Shown one piece after another: positions 41,932 through 51,522 of a stretch of 64,000 nucleotides of DNA. A model generated the notes under the pieces. It ran no database searches and was not told where the DNA came from. It worked only from the letters and a program-made list of their open reading frames with translations. Every line of letters begins with the position of its first letter. Position 1 is the stretch's first letter. Source of the DNA: Ottowia flava (lineage in GTDB: Bacteria > Pseudomonadota > Gammaproteobacteria > Burkholderiales > Burkholderiaceae_C); assembly GCF_042680565.1 (NCBI RefSeq), contig NZ_JBHUEJ010000015.1:363905-427904 (forward strand), written 5' to 3'. Both the position numbers and the translations under genes were made by a program.

Positions 41932-44060
41932 GCGGCCAGACGCGACAGGTCGGCCACGCGGTTCATGGCCTGGTGCAATTGCTGCAGCAGCGCCAGGCGA
42001 TTGGCCTTGAGCGCGGCGTCGTCGGCGTTGACCATGACGCCGTCAAAGAAGGCGTCCACCGGGCCCTTCAGCGCCGCCAGCGCGCGCAGGCTGGCGGTGT
42101 AGTCGCCCTGCTCGAACGCGGCGTTGGCTTGCGGCGCGACGCTTTGCAGCGCGGCGTACAAGGCTTTCTCGGCGTCTTCCTTCAACAGCGCGGTATCGAC
42201 GGCGCCGGACACCTCGCCCTCGGCCTTCTTGAGGATGTTGCCCACGCGCTTGTTGGCGGCGGCCAGCGCGGGCGCTTCAGGCAGTTGGGCAAACTGGCGC
42301 ACCGCGTCCAGGCACTTGGGCAAGTCGCCCCACGCCGGCCCGGCGCTGGTCACGGCATCGACCTCCGCCGCGCTGTGGCCTAGGTCGCGCAGGTAACCCG
42401 ACACGCGTTCGTACATGAACGGCAGCAGCTTGCCGTTGCTTTCCTCCGCGTTGGGCAAAAGCGCGCCAAAAGCCTTGGCGGCCGAAGCCACCACCTCAGG
42501 CAGTTGCAAGGGCAGCTTTTTCTCGACCAGCATGCGCGTCACCCCCAGCGCATGCCGCCGCAGCGCAAACGGGTCGCGGTCGCCGGTGGGCAGGTTGCCG
42601 ATGCCGAACATGCCGACCAGCGTCTCCAGTTTGTCGGCCAGGGCCACCACCACGCCGACGTCGCCGCGAGGTAGCTCGTCGCCGGCGAAGCGCGGCTTGT
42701 AATGGTCTTCGATGGCGTCGGCCACGGATTCGGGCAGGCCGTCGTTGATCGCGTAGTAGCGGCCCATCGTGCCCTGCAGCTCAGGGAACTCGCCGACCAT
42801 GTCGGTCACCAGGTCGGTTTTGGCGAGGTGCGCGGCCTGATCGACCTGCTGCTGTTGCTCCGCCGACATGCCCAATTGCGCGGCAATGGCTTTGGCGATG
42901 GCACGCACGCGCTCGACACGCTCACCCTGCGTGCCAAGCTTGTTGTGGTACACGACCTTGCCAAGCTGCTCGACCCGGCTTTCCAGCGACTTCTTGCGGT
43001 CCTGGTCGAAGAAGAACTTGGCGTCGGCCAAGCGCGGGCGCACCACCCGCTCGTTGCCTTCGATCACGGCGCTGGCGTCATCGGGGCGGATGTTGCTGAC
43101 CACCAGGAACTGGTGGGTCAGCTTGCCTGCGCCGTCCAGCAGCGGGAAGTACTTCTGGTTGGCCTTCATGGTCAGGATCAGGCATTCCTGCGGCACCGCC
43201 AGAAACTCGGGCTCGAACTGGCAGACCAGCACGTTGGGGCGCTCGACCAGCGCCGTCACCTCATCCAGGAGCGCTTCGTCTTCGATAGCTGCCAGCGCTG
43301 TCCCCGCCTTGGCCGCAGCCGTTTTGAGCTGCGAAACGATATCGGCGCGGCGTTCGTCGAAGCTGGCGATGACGGCGCCCTTGTCGCTCAGCGTCTCGGC
43401 GTAGCGGTCGGCATCCACGAGGGTGATGGGGTCCATCTTGGCCTCGAACCGGTGGCCATGCGTGGCGCGGCCGGCCGTGAGACCCAGCGCGGTGACGGGC
43501 ACCACACGGCTGCCGTGCAGGGCGACCAGGCCGTGCGCCGGGCGGACGAACTGCACGCTGCTCCAGCCAGGCAGCTCGCAGCCTTCTTCGAGCTGGTAGG
43601 TCATGACCTTGGGAATGGGCAGCTTGGTGATGGCCTCGTGCAGCGCCTTCTGCAGGCCCACTTCGAGCGTCACGCCGCTCACCACGCTGTCGTAGAACAG
43701 CGCTTCGGCCTTGCCGTCGGGCGCGCGTTTCAGCTGGGACACGGCGGACGCATCGGCGCCCAATGCGGCCAGTTTCTTAAGCAGCGCGGGCGTGGCGTTG
43801 CCGCTGGCATCCAGACCGACGGTGACCGGCATCAGCTTTTGCTGCACGGCCTTGTCGGCGGCCTTGTCGGCCACTTGCGTGATGTGCGCGGCCAGTCGGC
43901 GCGGGCTGGCGTAAGGCGTGACGACCGCGTCGGCCGAGGTCAGGCCCTGCGCGTGAAGCTGCTCGGCCAGTTGCTGGGCGAAGGCGTCGCCCAGCTTCTT
44001 GAGCGCCTTGGGCGGCAGCTCTTCCACAAAGAGTTCGACCAGGAGGTTCTGCGGGGTCAT
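41928..44060 (-). CDS. glyS: Glycyl-tRNA synthetase beta subunit
   Basis: Beta subunit of the heterotetrameric bacterial glycyl-tRNA synthetase; 710 residues, usual length. Starts with TPQNLLVELFVEELPPKALKKL, the family N-terminus, and contains PKVMTYQ, FVRPAHGLVALHGSRVVP, KANQKYFPLLD and the C-terminal anticodon-binding part FDGVMVNADDAALKANRLALL. ATG 44060 is chosen over the in-frame start 51 bp upstream. Downstream of glyQ (78-bp gap). Confidence 0.96.
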   Translation of the reverse strand: MTPQNLLVELFVEELPPKALKKLGDAFAQQLAEQLHAQGLTSADAVVTPYASPRRLAAHITQVADKAADKAVQQKLMPVTVGLDASGNATPALLKKLAALGADASAVSQLKRAPDGKAEALFYDSVVSGVTLEVGLQKALHEAITKLPIPKVMTYQLEEGCELPGWSSVQFVRPAHGLVALHGSRVVPVTALGLTAGRATHGHRFEAKMDPITLVDADRYAETLSDKGAVIASFDERRADIVSQLKTAAAKAGTALAAIEDEALLDEVTALVERPNVLVCQFEPEFLAVPQECLILTMKANQKYFPLLDGAGKLTHQFLVVSNIRPDDASAVIEGNERVVRPRLADAKFFFDQDRKKSLESRVEQLGKVVYHNKLGTQGERVERVRAIAKAIAAQLGMSAEQQQQVDQAAHLAKTDLVTDMVGEFPELQGTMGRYYAINDGLPESVADAIEDHYKPRFAGDELPRGDVGVVVALADKLETLVGMFGIGNLPTGDRDPFALRRHALGVTRMLVEKKLPLQLPEVVASAAKAFGALLPNAEESNGKLLPFMYERVSGYLRDLGHSAAEVDAVTSAGPAWGDLPKCLDAVRQFAQLPEAPALAAANKRVGNILKKAEGEVSGAVDTALLKEDAEKALYAALQSVAPQANAAFEQGDYTASLRALAALKGPVDAFFDGVMVNADDAALKANRLALLQQLHQAMNRVADLSRLAA

Positions 44061-44138
44061 GTCAGGGGTGTCTTCCATCGGGGCGGCGCCGTCGGGCGCC
44101 GCATGGGGCAAGTTCAGGGCGGCAGGCGAAGGCGGCGC

Positions 44139-45068
44139 TCAGGCGGCCTTTTTGGCGCGCGGCTCGAGTTGATCGACCCACTCGCGCGGCGCCAGCGGGA
44201 AGCCCAGGCGCTCGCGGCTTTCGTAGTAGCTCTGCGCCACCGCGCGCGCGAGGTTGCGGATACGGCCGATGTAGGCGGCGCGCTCGGTCACGCTGATGGC
44301 GCCGCGCGCGTCCAGCAGGTTGAAGGTGTGCGCCGCTTTCAGCACCTGCTCGTACGCGGGCAGCGCGAGTTGCTGCTCGATCAGGTGCTTGGCCTGCTTT
44401 TCGTGCGCGGTGAAGGCGGTGAAGAGGAAGTCGGCGTCGGAGTGCTCGAAGTTGTACGCGGACTGCTCGACCTCGTTCTGGTGGAACACGTCGCCGTAGG
44501 TCAGCTTCCGGCCGTCACCGTCCACGGTCCACACCAGGTCGTACATGTTCTCCACGCCCTGCAGGTACATGGCCAGGCGCTCGAGGCCGTAGGTGATTTC
44601 GCCCGTGGCAGGCTTGCAGTCGATGCCGCCTACCTGCTGGAAATAGGTGAACTGCGTCACCTCCATGCCGTTCAGCCAGACCTCCCAGCCCAGGCCCCAG
44701 GCGCCCAGCGTGGGGTTCTCCCAGTCGTCTTCGACGAAGCGGATGTCGTTCTTCTTCAGATCGAACCCCAGCGCTTCGAGCGAGCCCAGGTACAGGTCAA
44801 GAATATTGGCCGGCGCGGGCTTCAGCACCACCTGGTACTGGTAGTAGTGCTGGCCCCGGTTGGGGTTTTCGCCGTAGCGGCCGTCTTTCGGGCGGCGGCT
44901 GGGTTGCACATAGGCCGCCTTCCACGGCTCAGGCCCGATGGCTCTCAGGAAAGTCGCTGTATGCGATGTGCCCGCGCCCACTTCCATGTCGTAGGGCTGC
45001 AAGAGCGCGCAGCCCTGGTCGGCCCAGTAGCTTTGAAGCTTGAGGATGATTTGTTGGAAGGTCAGCAT
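44139..45068 (-). CDS. glyQ: Glycyl-tRNA synthetase alpha subunit
   Basis: Catalytic subunit that activates glycine; 309 residues. TFQQIILKLQSYWADQGCALLQPYDMEVGAGT, YVQPSRRPKDGRYGENPNR and GWEVWLNGMEVTQFTYFQQVGG are diagnostic. ATG 45068 is the family start; the reading frame extends upstream to 45275 without homology. Leads the glyQ-glyS-gmhB-plsC group. Confidence 0.97.
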   Translation of the reverse strand: MLTFQQIILKLQSYWADQGCALLQPYDMEVGAGTSHTATFLRAIGPEPWKAAYVQPSRRPKDGRYGENPNRGQHYYQYQVVLKPAPANILDLYLGSLEALGFDLKKNDIRFVEDDWENPTLGAWGLGWEVWLNGMEVTQFTYFQQVGGIDCKPATGEITYGLERLAMYLQGVENMYDLVWTVDGDGRKLTYGDVFHQNEVEQSAYNFEHSDADFLFTAFTAHEKQAKHLIEQQLALPAYEQVLKAAHTFNLLDARGAISVTERAAYIGRIRNLARAVAQSYYESRERLGFPLAPREWVDQLEPRAKKAA

Positions 45069-45261
45069 GTCGGACGTCAGAGAACACTGGCAACTCAGGC
45101 CATAGACCGTTTCTGCCCAACAGAAAAGGCCGGAACTGGCCACGGATGGCCAACCCACCATTTTACCGACCGCGTCAGGCATGCTCCCCTGGCGATCAAG
45201 GCAACAACAGCCCTCGGGTCTGCTTGAGAATGCTCCCCCAGGAGCGGGGAAAAGAGCCAAG

Positions 45262-45287
45262 AAAAAGGCTGCCACGGCAGCCTTTTG
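45262..45287. terminator. Bidirectional intrinsic terminator
   Basis: AAAAGGCTGCC-AC-GGCAGCCTTTT, 11-bp perfect arms with flanking A and T runs. It ends the IPTL-CTERM gene transcribed toward glyQ and insulates glyQ. Confidence 0.85.
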
Positions 45288-45305
45288 TGAGGTCGCGTCA
45301 GCGCT

Positions 45306-45992
45306 TCACGCGCGGCGACGGCGCCGCAAAGCTGCTGCCAGCACCATCAAACTACCCAGTCCACCCAATGCCCACGGCGCATTGACGGGCACGGGCGCCG
45401 GCGGCACCACCGCGCGGCAATCGAATGTCAGGGTGACGTTGGCGGCGATACCAACAGGTCCTTCGGAGTTGTAGGCCACAAAGGTCAGGAAGTTGTTGGC
45501 ATCCGGCGTCAAGGTTGCGGTCTGATTGGTGGCGCTGCCCGGCTGACCAACGAAACCCACCGGCGTCACCGGCAGCGCCGCACCAAGAGCGGCCGACTCC
45601 ATGCGGTTGTCGGCCAGATAGGAATAAGTAACACGGAGGGAGGCCAGATCCACGTTGGGATCGCTTGCATCAATCTGACGCCGGAACGTGTAATTGCCAT
45701 TGACCCCGCTCGCGCCATTGCCAATCCACGTGGCACCAGCCACCGTGTCCCACGCTGGATTGCCCGTCGCGGCAGCAGAGGACCATGCACCGCCAGGTGG
45801 CTGGATCTCCCAGACACCGCCAGCCGTGCTGAGGTCAGCCGTTACCCCCGTACTGGTCGGCGTGGGGCACGCCAGCGTCACAGGCGCTACTTGAGCCATC
45901 GCGATCGAATGGACCAGCGCCATGGCGGCGAGGACACCCGTACGGCGCCAAGCGCTCCAGCGCGAATGACAGATTGAAAACCGGTATGTCAT
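45306..45992 (-). CDS. Exported protein with IPTL-CTERM-type sorting tail
   Basis: A 228-residue protein of unknown function. Signal peptide (about 1-34, hydrophobic TGVLAAMALVHSIAMA), then a beta-rich secreted body (GVWEIQPPGGAWSSAAATGNPAWDTV, NYTFRRQIDASDPNVDLASLRVTYSYLADN) resembling galactose-binding or DUF-type adhesive modules. C-terminus PVNAPWALGGLGSLMVLAAALRRRRRA, the PxxxPW-helix-Arg cluster of IPTL-CTERM proteins. AGGAGG lies 8 bp before ATG 45992. A hairpin terminator follows. Presumably processed by an exosortase-like enzyme not in this window. Confidence 0.82.
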   Translation of the reverse strand: MTYRFSICHSRWSAWRRTGVLAAMALVHSIAMAQVAPVTLACPTPTSTGVTADLSTAGGVWEIQPPGGAWSSAAATGNPAWDTVAGATWIGNGASGVNGNYTFRRQIDASDPNVDLASLRVTYSYLADNRMESAALGAALPVTPVGFVGQPGSATNQTATLTPDANNFLTFVAYNSEGPVGIAANVTLTFDCRAVVPPAPVPVNAPWALGGLGSLMVLAAALRRRRRA

Positions 45993-46185
45993 GGGCAATT
46001 CCTCCTTGTGCTGAACCCCCAGGCACTCCCTTATGCCTGTTTAGGTTTGCCTCATTCCGGTAGAGGTATAGCGCAAAGGACGATCGCCCGCACCCCCCAA
46101 AATAAGGGGAAATGGGAGATGAATCCGAGAATTCAGCAAAAATACACAGGGCCGCCCACGCTGGGCCCCGGGGCGCTGGAACGTG

Positions 46186-47409
46186 TCAGGCGCCGTCCCA
46201 GCGGCGCAGCACCAGGCTGGCGTTGGTGCCACCAAAGCCGAAGCTGTTGGACAGCACCTGGCGCAGATCGGCGTCGCGCGTGGCCGTGACCAATGGCAGG
46301 TCGCCCACGGCCGCGTCGGGCGAGTCGACGTTGGCCGAACCGGCGATGAAACCCTTTTGCAGCATCAGCAGACAGTAGATCGCCTCTTGCACGCCAGTGG
46401 CGCCCAGCGAATGGCCGGTGAGCGACTTGGTGGACGAGAACGGCGGCACCTTGCCGTCGCCAAACACGGTACGCATCGCCTTCAGCTCGGGCACGTCGCC
46501 CACGGGCGTGGAGGTGCCGTGGGTGTTGATGTAGTCGATGGGCCCTTCCAAGCCTTCGATGGCTTGGCGCATGCAGGCCACGGCGCCGTCGCCCGAGGGC
46601 GCGACCATGTCCGCGCCGTCGCTGGTGGCGCCAAAGCCGACCACTTCGCCCAGGATGCTGGCGCCGCGCGCCTGCGCGTGTTCCAACGACTCCAGCACCA
46701 CGGCCCCGCCACCGCCGGCGATGACGAAGCCGTCGCGGTCGGCGTCATACGCCCGCGAAGCGCGGGTCGGGTCGTCGTTGCGCTTGCTCGACATGGCGCC
46801 CATGCCGTCGAACAGCAGCGCCATGCCCCAGGACAGCTCTTCACCACCACCGGCGAACATCACGTCCTGCATGCCCCAGGCGATTTGCTGTGCGGCCGAC
46901 CCGATGCAATGCGCCGAGGTGCTGCACGCCGAGGTGATGGAGTAGTTGATGCCCTTGATGGCGAAGTGCGTGGACAGGCAGGCCGAGACGGTGCTGCTCA
47001 TGCAGCGCGTGACCTGGTAGGGGCCGACGCGGCGGATGCCCTTGCTGCGCAGCGTGTCGGCGGCTTCGATCTGGTTGGCGGGCGAACCACCGCCCGAGCC
47101 CATGATCAGCCCGGTGCGCGGGTGCGACACCTGCTCGGGCGTCAGTCCCGCCTGGGCGATGGCGTCCGCCAGGGCAACGTGGGCATATGCCGCGGCATCC
47201 CCCATGAAGCGCAGTTGCTTGCGGTCAAGGCGCGCCTCCAGATCGATCTGCGGACGGCCGGCTACCTGGCTGCGCAGGCCCATCTCAGCGAAATCGGGCG
47301 CCGCACTGATGCCCGACCTGCCTTCGCGCAGCGCGCTTTCAACGGTCTGCAGGTCGTTGCCGATGCATGACACGATGCCCGCACCGGTGACCACCACGCG
47401 GCGTTTCAT
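46186..47409 (-). CDS. fabB: 3-oxoacyl-[acyl-carrier-protein] synthase I
   Basis: Condensing enzyme required for unsaturated fatty-acid elongation; 407 residues. Catalytic Cys in TSACSTSAHCIG near 163, His in NTHGTSTPVGD near 298 and His in KSLTGHSLGATG near 333. FabB rather than FabF is supported by the overlap with fabA. In these bacteria fabA-fabB form one operon that makes the cis double bond. Confidence 0.95.
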   Translation of the reverse strand: MKRRVVVTGAGIVSCIGNDLQTVESALREGRSGISAAPDFAEMGLRSQVAGRPQIDLEARLDRKQLRFMGDAAAYAHVALADAIAQAGLTPEQVSHPRTGLIMGSGGGSPANQIEAADTLRSKGIRRVGPYQVTRCMSSTVSACLSTHFAIKGINYSITSACSTSAHCIGSAAQQIAWGMQDVMFAGGGEELSWGMALLFDGMGAMSSKRNDDPTRASRAYDADRDGFVIAGGGGAVVLESLEHAQARGASILGEVVGFGATSDGADMVAPSGDGAVACMRQAIEGLEGPIDYINTHGTSTPVGDVPELKAMRTVFGDGKVPPFSSTKSLTGHSLGATGVQEAIYCLLMLQKGFIAGSANVDSPDAAVGDLPLVTATRDADLRQVLSNSFGFGGTNASLVLRRWDGA

Positions 47410-47942
47410 GATGTGCCGCCCTCCGGCGCCTGCACTGCCGCCGCGTCCTTGCCGAAAAGGCCCACCCGCAAATCGCTCGCCACGTAGATCTCCTTGCCGT
47501 CGGCCAACAGGCGGGCATCGCCGATGGCCATGGTCAGCTTGCGTTTGATCACCCGCTTGATATCAATCTCGTATGTCACCCGTTTGACGTCTGGCCCGAC
47601 TTCGCCGGTGAACTTCACCTCGCCCGCGCCCAAGGCGCGGCCGCGACCGGGCAGACGCAACCAGGTCAGGTAGAAGCCAATCAGTTGCCACATGGCATCC
47701 AGGCCCAGGCAGCCGGGCATGACCGGGTCACCCTGGAAGTGGCAGTCGAAGAACCAGAGATCAGGCTTGATGTCCAGCTCGGCCACCACGCGCCCAAGAC
47801 CATGCGCGCCGCCGTCCTCGTCAATGTGCGTGATGCGATCGAACATCAGCATGGGCGGCAGCGGCAGCCGCCCGCTGTCGGGCCCGAACAACCGGCCTTC
47901 GCCGGACGCGATCAATTCTTCGTAGGAAAAGGATTCAGCCAT
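47406..47942 (-). CDS. fabA: 3-hydroxydecanoyl-ACP dehydratase/isomerase
   Basis: Introduces the cis double bond into C10 acyl-ACP; 178 residues, hotdog fold. Active-site His and Asp are in DCHFQGDPVMPGCLGLDAMWQ (near 75 and 89). PPMLMFDRITHIDEDGG is typical. Its stop overlaps the fabB start (ATGA), so translation is coupled. Transcribed from upstream of 47942. Confidence 0.96.
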   Translation of the reverse strand: MAESFSYEELIASGEGRLFGPDSGRLPLPPMLMFDRITHIDEDGGAHGLGRVVAELDIKPDLWFFDCHFQGDPVMPGCLGLDAMWQLIGFYLTWLRLPGRGRALGAGEVKFTGEVGPDVKRVTYEIDIKRVIKRKLTMAIGDARLLADGKEIYVASDLRVGLFGKDAAAVQAPEGGTS

Positions 47943-47996
47943 GGGCTCAATTGTGCCTTGCCGGGCGCGGCGGGCGGCGCCGCCCGGTTGCCGCCT

Positions 47997-49586
47997 TCAG
48001 ACACGGGCGCGGCGCAGCATCAGCGCAGACACAACCACCGCCAGGGCACAGCCGATCCACAACGGCCAGAGCCCAGCCACGGCGGCCCAGCGAGCGAACG
48101 GGGTGATGGTCGTGCGGCCTTCGAATTGCCCCTGCAACACCCCGCGCGTGAGCCGCGGCAGACTGTAGGTGACCGCGCCATGGTGGTCGATGATCGCGGT
48201 GGCGCCGGTGTTGGTGGCGCGCAGCATCGGGCGCTCGAACTCCAGCGAACGCATTCGGCTGATGGACAAGTGCTGGTCGATCGCGACGGAATCACCGAAC
48301 CAGCCAATGTTGCTGACGTTGACGAACGCCGTGGGTGCGCGTGCCGGCTCGACAAAGCGCGCGGCCAGCTCCTCGCCGAACAAGTCTTCATAGCAGACGT
48401 TGGGCGCCAGCCGCTGGCCTTGCCAGGCAAAGGAAGGCTGTCCGACGGCACCGCGCGCGAAATCGCCCAGCGGGATGTTCATCATTTCAGTGAACCAGCG
48501 AAACAGCGGCGGAATGAATTCCCCAAAAGGCACCAGATGGTGCTTGTCGTACCGGTACGCTGCCGACTGGCCCGGCGCCAACCCCACCACAGAATTGGTG
48601 TAGCCGACTTCCATGTCCCCCAGCGGAATGCCCACGAGCGCCGCCTGCCCCGGACGCTGGTAGCGCGCCACCAGACTGTCCCAGTAGCCATCGGGCAACT
48701 GGCGCGGCAACAAGGGCACCGCGGTTTCCGGCCCGACGATGAGCGGCGCCTGGTTGGCCTGCAGTTGCTCGCCGTACCAGCGCAGCGAATCGGCAATGCC
48801 ACGGCCCGGCACGAATTTCTCGTCCTGCGGGATATTGCCCTGCATCAGCGCCACGTCCGAGCGCAAATCCGACTCGAGGGCGTCCAAATCGTGCGTGCGC
48901 CAAGTCGACAAGCCGACCCCCAACAACAACACCAGGGCCACGCCGATCAGCGTGGGTGCGCGCCGCCAAGGTATGCGTCCGGCCAGCGCGAGCATGGCGG
49001 CCAGCGCAGCGGCCACAAAGCCCAGACCATAGACGCCGATATAGCGCGGCAGGAACGCCAGCAACCCGTCGACGTGCGCATAGCCGCCGGCACCCCAGGG
49101 AAAGCCGGTCAACCAGGTCCCCCTGGCCAGCTCGGCCAGCGTCCACAAGGCGGCGAACAGCAGTACTGCAGCCAGCGGCCGCCGAGACAGGCCGCGCGCC
49201 GAAACCAAGGCGGCGAAAGCGCCGCAGGCAGCTCCGTAGTAAAGGGCCAGAAAACCCGCCAGCGCCAACACCGCCAGAACCGCCAGAACCGGGTTGAGCC
49301 CACCGTAGGTGTGCATCGAGATGAACAGCCACCAGAACGTGCCCGTCAACCAGCCCAGGCCAAACAGCCAACCCGTCAGCAGCGCACGTAGCCAGAGGCG
49401 CCGCCGTCGGACCTCCTTCGCTGCGTCGGCCACGCCTTCAACCAACAGCGCCACCAGCGCCGCCAGACTGAGAATCTGCAGCCAGCCATGCGTCTGGCCT
49501 GTCCAGATATCGCCAATGGATTGAGACTGTGCCCAGCCCGCGACCAGCGCGGACAGGGCGGCGGCCCATCCCCGGGCAAAGCGCAT
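47997..49586 (-). CDS. lnt: Apolipoprotein N-acyltransferase
   Basis: Inner-membrane enzyme that adds the third acyl chain to lipoproteins; 529 residues. About eight membrane helices and a periplasmic nitrilase-like domain. Glu in IVGPETAVP near 265, Lys region YDKHHLVPFGE near 330 and catalytic Cys in APNVCYEDLFGEE near 390 form the triad. The corC gene precedes it closely, the usual ybeX-lnt arrangement. Confidence 0.95.
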   Translation of the reverse strand: MRFARGWAAALSALVAGWAQSQSIGDIWTGQTHGWLQILSLAALVALLVEGVADAAKEVRRRRLWLRALLTGWLFGLGWLTGTFWWLFISMHTYGGLNPVLAVLAVLALAGFLALYYGAACGAFAALVSARGLSRRPLAAVLLFAALWTLAELARGTWLTGFPWGAGGYAHVDGLLAFLPRYIGVYGLGFVAAALAAMLALAGRIPWRRAPTLIGVALVLLLGVGLSTWRTHDLDALESDLRSDVALMQGNIPQDEKFVPGRGIADSLRWYGEQLQANQAPLIVGPETAVPLLPRQLPDGYWDSLVARYQRPGQAALVGIPLGDMEVGYTNSVVGLAPGQSAAYRYDKHHLVPFGEFIPPLFRWFTEMMNIPLGDFARGAVGQPSFAWQGQRLAPNVCYEDLFGEELAARFVEPARAPTAFVNVSNIGWFGDSVAIDQHLSISRMRSLEFERPMLRATNTGATAIIDHHGAVTYSLPRLTRGVLQGQFEGRTTITPFARWAAVAGLWPLWIGCALAVVVSALMLRRARV

Positions 49587-49599
49587 GTCGCGGCGGCGC

Positions 49600-50493
49600 T
49601 CAGTCCTGCCCGTGCGACGGCAGGCGCGACACCTTGAACCAGCGCACGGCGCCGCCCTTGGTGTGCAGGGTCAGGAATTCCAGCCCGCCAAAGCTGTGGC
49701 GCTCCCCGCGCTTGGGCACGTGGCCCATACGGTGCGCAATCAGGCCGCCGATGGTGTCGAAATCGACATCCAGGTCGCCGTCCGGCTCCGGGTCCAGCTC
49801 GACGCCGAATTGCTCTTCCACCCGCTCCAGCGGTGTATCGCCGGCCACGCGCCAGGTGTTGTCGGCCAGCGCGAAGATGTCGCCGTCGTCGCCATCAATA
49901 TCGAACTCGTCCTCGATCTCACCGACGATCTGCTCCAGCACGTCCTCGATGGTGATCAGCCCCGCCGTGCGGCCGAATTCGTCGACCACGATGGCCAGGT
50001 GGTTGCGGTTGACCCGAAACGCGCGCAGCAGATCGTTCAGGCCCTTGCTTTCCGGCACGAAGTAGGCCGGGCGGACCAGCGTGCGCACGTTGAGTTCGGG
50101 TGCGCGCTGCAGCTTGAGCAGGTCCTTGGCCAGCAGGATGCCGATGATGTTTTCGCGCTCGCCCTGGTACACCGGAAAGCGCGAGTGCGCGGTGTTGATC
50201 ACGTAGTGCAGCAACGCTTCATACGGCGCGTCGATGTCCAGCAGATCCATGCGGGGCGCGGCGACCATCGCGTCGCCGGCGCTCATGTCGGCCAGGCGAA
50301 TCACGCCCTCCAGCATGATGCGGCTTTCCGCGTCGATGAGCTCCTTGTCCTCGGCCTCGGCCAGGGTCTCGATCAGCTCATCGGTCGAGTCGGGGCCCGG
50401 CTTGATGAATTCGACCAGTTTTTGAAACAGGCTGCGCTTGTCTTCGCGCTCGAAGGCGCGTTCAGAAGAGCGCGCAGGGTGGGGGTCAGCCAC
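49600..50493 (-). CDS. corC: CorC/HlyC family transporter-associated CBS protein
   Basis: Cytoplasmic CBS-pair protein of 297 residues. Two CBS domains (about 60-185: VAAPRMDLLDIDAPYEALL and VDEFGRTAGLITIEDVLEQIVGEIEDE) followed by a CorC_HlyC transporter-associated domain (FALADNTWRVAGDTPLERVEEQFG). The best start is GTG 50493 (VADPHPARS); the only in-frame start further upstream is TTG at 50532. Usually linked to Mg/Co efflux or to the ybeY/ybeZ stress genes. Upstream of lnt (13-bp gap). Confidence 0.92.
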   Translation of the reverse strand: MADPHPARSSERAFEREDKRSLFQKLVEFIKPGPDSTDELIETLAEAEDKELIDAESRIMLEGVIRLADMSAGDAMVAAPRMDLLDIDAPYEALLHYVINTAHSRFPVYQGERENIIGILLAKDLLKLQRAPELNVRTLVRPAYFVPESKGLNDLLRAFRVNRNHLAIVVDEFGRTAGLITIEDVLEQIVGEIEDEFDIDGDDGDIFALADNTWRVAGDTPLERVEEQFGVELDPEPDGDLDVDFDTIGGLIAHRMGHVPKRGERHSFGGLEFLTLHTKGGAVRWFKVSRLPSHGQD

Positions 50494-50616
50494 GGTCGTT
50501 TTGCAGGATTGCGGTAGTTGGCAAGGGATCAAGGATAGCGGAACTGGATGTCATTCATCCATTGCCGCCATCCCTGATACATGCGCGGCCGGGCCGGCGC
50601 CGTCAGCACGGCAGCC

Positions 50617-51318
50617 TCAGGTGCCCGTGCGGTGGGCGTTGTCGCGCACGGCTTCGCGCACTTCCTGGGCGGTCGCGACCAGCTCGCGCAGGTGACGCCC
50701 TTCGGCCTTCAGCCAGTAGTCGACCTGACCGACTTGCCCGGCCAGCAGCTCGCTCACGCGCGACTTGAACGTGGCTTCGGGCAGCTTCAGGTGGGCTTCG
50801 CTTTCGCTGCCCGAACGCTCCACCACCGCACCGGCCTTGCGGGCAATTTTCAGCATGGCCGTGTTTTCGCTCAGCGCGTGGATGTACAGCGTCTTCACGC
50901 CGTCGTTCACGGCGTGGATGGCTGCGCGGTCGAACAGGCGCGAGCCGTAGCCGCGCCCGCGGGCGTGCGGCGCCACCGACACGCCAAACTCGGCGAAGCC
51001 GGCCGTGGCGAAGTCCTGCGGGTAGGCCAGGTGCGCCATGGCGATCAGTTCGAGCTTGCGGTTGAAGATGCCGAACACCTGGTCGCGCTCGAAGTTCAGC
51101 TTGTCGACGTAGTTCTGGATCTGCCGGTCGTTGGCGGCATAGCCGAAACGCAGGTAGCGGTCGCGCTCGCCCAGGCCCAGCAGGTGCTGGGCGACCTGGT
51201 CGCGGTAGCGCGCGCCGATCTCGCGGATCGGCACGATGGCCGACGACTTCGCAGTCGAAGCCGTGGGGCTGGGGGCCGCCGGGCTGTCCGACGGACGTGG
51301 GTCAATACGAGGTTCCAT
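50617..51318 (-). CDS. GNAT family N-acetyltransferase
   Basis: A 233-residue GNAT acetyltransferase. The pyrophosphate-binding loop is ARGRGYGSRLFDRA near 116 and the C-terminal strand region NTAMLKIARKAGAVVERSGSESEAHL is typical. A Ser/Ala/Pro-rich N-terminal leader (about 30 residues) precedes the fold, and a C-terminal extension follows. Substrate unknown. Monocistronic. Confidence 0.87.
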   Translation of the reverse strand: MEPRIDPRPSDSPAAPSPTASTAKSSAIVPIREIGARYRDQVAQHLLGLGERDRYLRFGYAANDRQIQNYVDKLNFERDQVFGIFNRKLELIAMAHLAYPQDFATAGFAEFGVSVAPHARGRGYGSRLFDRAAIHAVNDGVKTLYIHALSENTAMLKIARKAGAVVERSGSESEAHLKLPEATFKSRVSELLAGQVGQVDYWLKAEGRHLRELVATAQEVREAVRDNAHRTGT

Positions 51319-51475
51319 GGCGTCAGATGTTAGGGCGCAGTTGTAGAGTTGCTACTCCAAAGTGCTACTTTTGCTGCATTGCACCATGATAGGCGTGCTT
51401 TTGCCACAGCGCCAGCCTCATGTACGCCGCCCCGGTGCCCCACACACAACAGATGCAACGCTGGAACTTACTCAC

Positions 51476-51522
51476 TTATTCATAGCTGCTTGCGCAATAC
51501 AGTAGCCGGCTAGGTGCTAATT
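51476..51522 (+). repeat. TAGCTGC interspersed repeat, copy 12
   Basis: TTATTCATAGCTGCTTGCGC then AATACAGTAGCCGGCTAGGTG. Directly abuts the stop codon of the Lrp-type gene. Confidence 0.72.

Noticed and set aside
43284..43305. Repeat-like GATAGCTGCCAGCGCTG inside glyS
   Set aside because: Only the short core resembles the repeat; no extended match.
42702..45227. 841-residue plus-strand reading frame opposite glyS/glyQ
   Set aside because: Fully overlaps two certain genes, composition is His/Gln/Val-rich as in shadow frames, no domain.
45069..45261. T-box or other leader element before glyQ
   Set aside because: No T-box or specifier-like structure; only a terminator of the preceding gene is seen.
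47685..49391. 568-residue plus-strand reading frame opposite fabA/lnt
   Set aside because: Low-complexity Arg/Gln-rich shadow of lnt.
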